A DNA stretch of 64,000 nucleotides, from the NCBI GenBank assembly GCA_003020965.1, contig PXRL01000007.1, positions 1-64,000 of the forward strand, in the 5' to 3' direction. Positions 62,913 through 64,000 of this stretch are shown here, piece by piece. Below the pieces are notes generated by a model. The model did no database searches. It saw only the letters and a program-made list of their open reading frames with translations, and had not been told where the DNA came from. Each line of letters opens with the position of its first letter. Within the stretch, counting starts at the first letter, position 1. The position numbers were made by a program, and so were the translations under genes. The DNA comes from Halobacteriales archaeon QS_4_69_225 (GTDB lineage Archaea > Halobacteriota > Halobacteria > Halobacteriales > Haloarculaceae).

Positions 62913-64000
62913 TCCTCGATCTCCAGCTCGTTGGTCGTCACGTGGAGGTACTGGACGCTCGTGGTTCCGTTCTTGCCGTCGCCGACGGTCCGGCCCGAGA
63001 GGTCCTCGTCGTAGTGAACCTGTGCGCCGCCGTCGCCTTGGACCTTCTTGGCGATGATCGCCCCGTGGATGTGGGTATCAGAGTTGTCGATGTCGACCTT
63101 GGCGTTCGGCGCGTTGATGACGCCGGTGATATTGGTCTTGACGTTGGCACCCCCGGTGCCGTAGTAGTTGATCTCGACCCGCGTGGCGTCGTGCTCGCCG
63201 TCCGGCGCCGTCGTGATGTTGCCGCCGCTGAGTGAGAGGTCGTTGGAGACGTACAGCTCGACCCGGCCGCCCTCCTCGAAGATGACCTTCCCCTGGTCGA
63301 CGTCCAGTCTCGAGACGTCGTACGTGCCGGGCGGAAGTTCGCAGACGTGACTCGAATCGCCGACCTGAATGGTGCCGCCGTCGTTCGTACAGCCCGCGGG
63401 AACGGGGTCGAGTTCGCTCTCAGGCGGGACCTCGATTTTGGGGGGGTCCGGCGCCGGCTCCTCCGGCGACTTCGGCGGGTTCGGGTCGTCCGGCGAGGTC
63501 GGGGCCGTGACGCTCGGCGAGCCGGTCGTGACACAGGACAGCGACGTATCTACGTGATGAACGTCGCCCGTGACGGTCACATTGGAACAACTGATGTTGC
63601 CGTCGACGTGGAGGTCGCCGCCGATAGTGGTCGACTTCAGATCCGCGTCGCCCCCGACGTAGACCGTGCCGGTGGCCTTGGTATCGCTCGAGGTGTCGAG
63701 GGCGCCGTCCACGAAGACATCGCCCGAGACCGTCGTCCCCGACAGGTCGGCGTCGCCGCCGACGTGGACGTCGCGCTCGTAGTCGCTGTCGGTGTCCTCG
63801 AGGTCCGCATCGGTGTAGGCTGACCTGTTGACGGTCGTGTCGTCGGTGTAGATGCCGCCGCTGGCGTGCAGTTCGCCAGGTACCTCGACCCCGGCGCTGT
63901 TGCTTTGCGTTCCGTAGGTGTCGTTCGTGTACACGTCGCCGCTCAGGATGGGGTTCTTGTTCCCGAGATCGTTCAGCGTCTCGGCGTGGATGTCGCCGTC
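62909..64000 (-). CDS. Exported beta-helix/polymer-forming surface protein (DUF7305-like), 5' end outside window
   Basis: The gene runs off the right edge: the frame is open through 64000 (22 codons before the GTG at 63934), so only ~363 C-terminal residues are visible. The first ~130 are short repeats such as GDADLSGTTVSGDVFVDGAL, GTVYVGGDADLKSTTIGGDL and HVDGNISCSNVTVTGDV, a bactofilin-like right-handed beta-helix. A Pro-rich linker (PTSPDDPNPPKSPEEPAPDP) follows, then a globular domain with GTYDVSRLDVDQGKVIFEEG, TNITGVINAPNAKVDIDNSD and HIHGAIIAKKV. Such architectures occur in haloarchaeal pilin-like/DUF7305 surface proteins. The stop overlaps the helicase stop by 4 bp. Confidence 0.75.
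   Translation of the reverse strand, partial: DGDIHAETLNDLGNKNPILSGDVYTNDTYGTQSNSAGVEVPGELHASGGIYTDDTTVNRSAYTDADLEDTDSDYERDVHVGGDADLSGTTVSGDVFVDGALDTSSDTKATGTVYVGGDADLKSTTIGGDLHVDGNISCSNVTVTGDVHHVDTSLSCVTTGSPSVTAPTSPDDPNPPKSPEEPAPDPPKIEVPPESELDPVPAGCTNDGGTIQVGDSSHVCELPPGTYDVSRLDVDQGKVIFEEGGRVELYVSNDLSLSGGNITTAPDGEHDATRVEINYYGTGGANVKTNITGVINAPNAKVDIDNSDTHIHGAIIAKKVQGDGGAQVHYDEDLSGRTVGDGKNGTTSVQYLHVTTNELEIED

Overview
The window is chromosomal DNA from a haloarchaeon (class Halobacteria). The evidence is the high GC content, very acidic proteins full of Asp and Glu, archaeal-type regulators (HTH-10, HalX, PAS sensor kinases), Tat-dependent and lipobox exported proteins, halocyanin, an archaeal RPA operon, type IV pilus ATPase/TadC pairs and several haloarchaea-restricted small protein families. 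Genes are dense and mostly separated by short gaps. The genus cannot be fixed from the sequence alone.

Layout. 1-13.3 kb: a cut-off response regulator/PAS/HTH protein, a glycerophosphodiester phosphodiesterase, an NSS transporter, the decayed tail of a TnpB element, and the propionyl/acetyl-CoA carboxylase genes pccB-pccX and pccA, split by an antisense PAS sensor kinase. A second membrane sensor kinase and a lipoprotein follow. 13.5-22.6 kb: tRNA-Thr with partial tRNA repeats, GNAT-pgk, a livHMGF branched-chain amino acid (or amide/urea) ABC transporter operon, and a convergent substrate-binding lipoprotein whose N-terminal strand-helix module sits at its C-terminus (an apparent circular permutation). 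After it comes a DUF3179 pseudogene. 22.7-40.3 kb: small conserved haloarchaeal proteins, an unusual CAP-domain membrane protein, two separate type IV pilus ATPase/TadC operons (the second with a large pilin-like protein), a tRNA-Gly embedded in repeats, a HalX regulator with a RecA-like partner, an HD hydrolase, a peroxiredoxin and two tandem TatA proteins. 40.3-47 kb: tRNA-Arg with T-arm palindromes, small regulators, an MBL hydrolase, a VOC protein, VapBC, a uracil-DNA glycosylase, halocyanin and an intact TnpB-only IS200/IS605-type element.

47.2-55.9 kb holds a tandem array of four related Tat-exported LVIVD-type beta-propeller proteins. The two outer copies are intact and the two inner ones are broken. 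All four share a conserved promoter-proximal motif of about 27 bp. 56-64 kb: the rpa-rpap-phosphoesterase operon, a cluster of perfect triloop hairpins, an Lhr-type helicase gene that has lost its Walker A segment through a short out-of-frame deletion, and a partial surface protein at the window edge.

The least ordinary signals are (i) the permuted LivJ-like protein, (ii) repeats next to tRNA genes built from the T-arm or acceptor end of the neighbouring tRNA, twice as palindromes, (iii) clusters of unrelated stems that all close on 3-nt loops, and (iv) recurrent short 5'-proximal deletions in otherwise well-kept genes. Item (iv), and possibly (i), should be tested against assembly error before biological interpretation.
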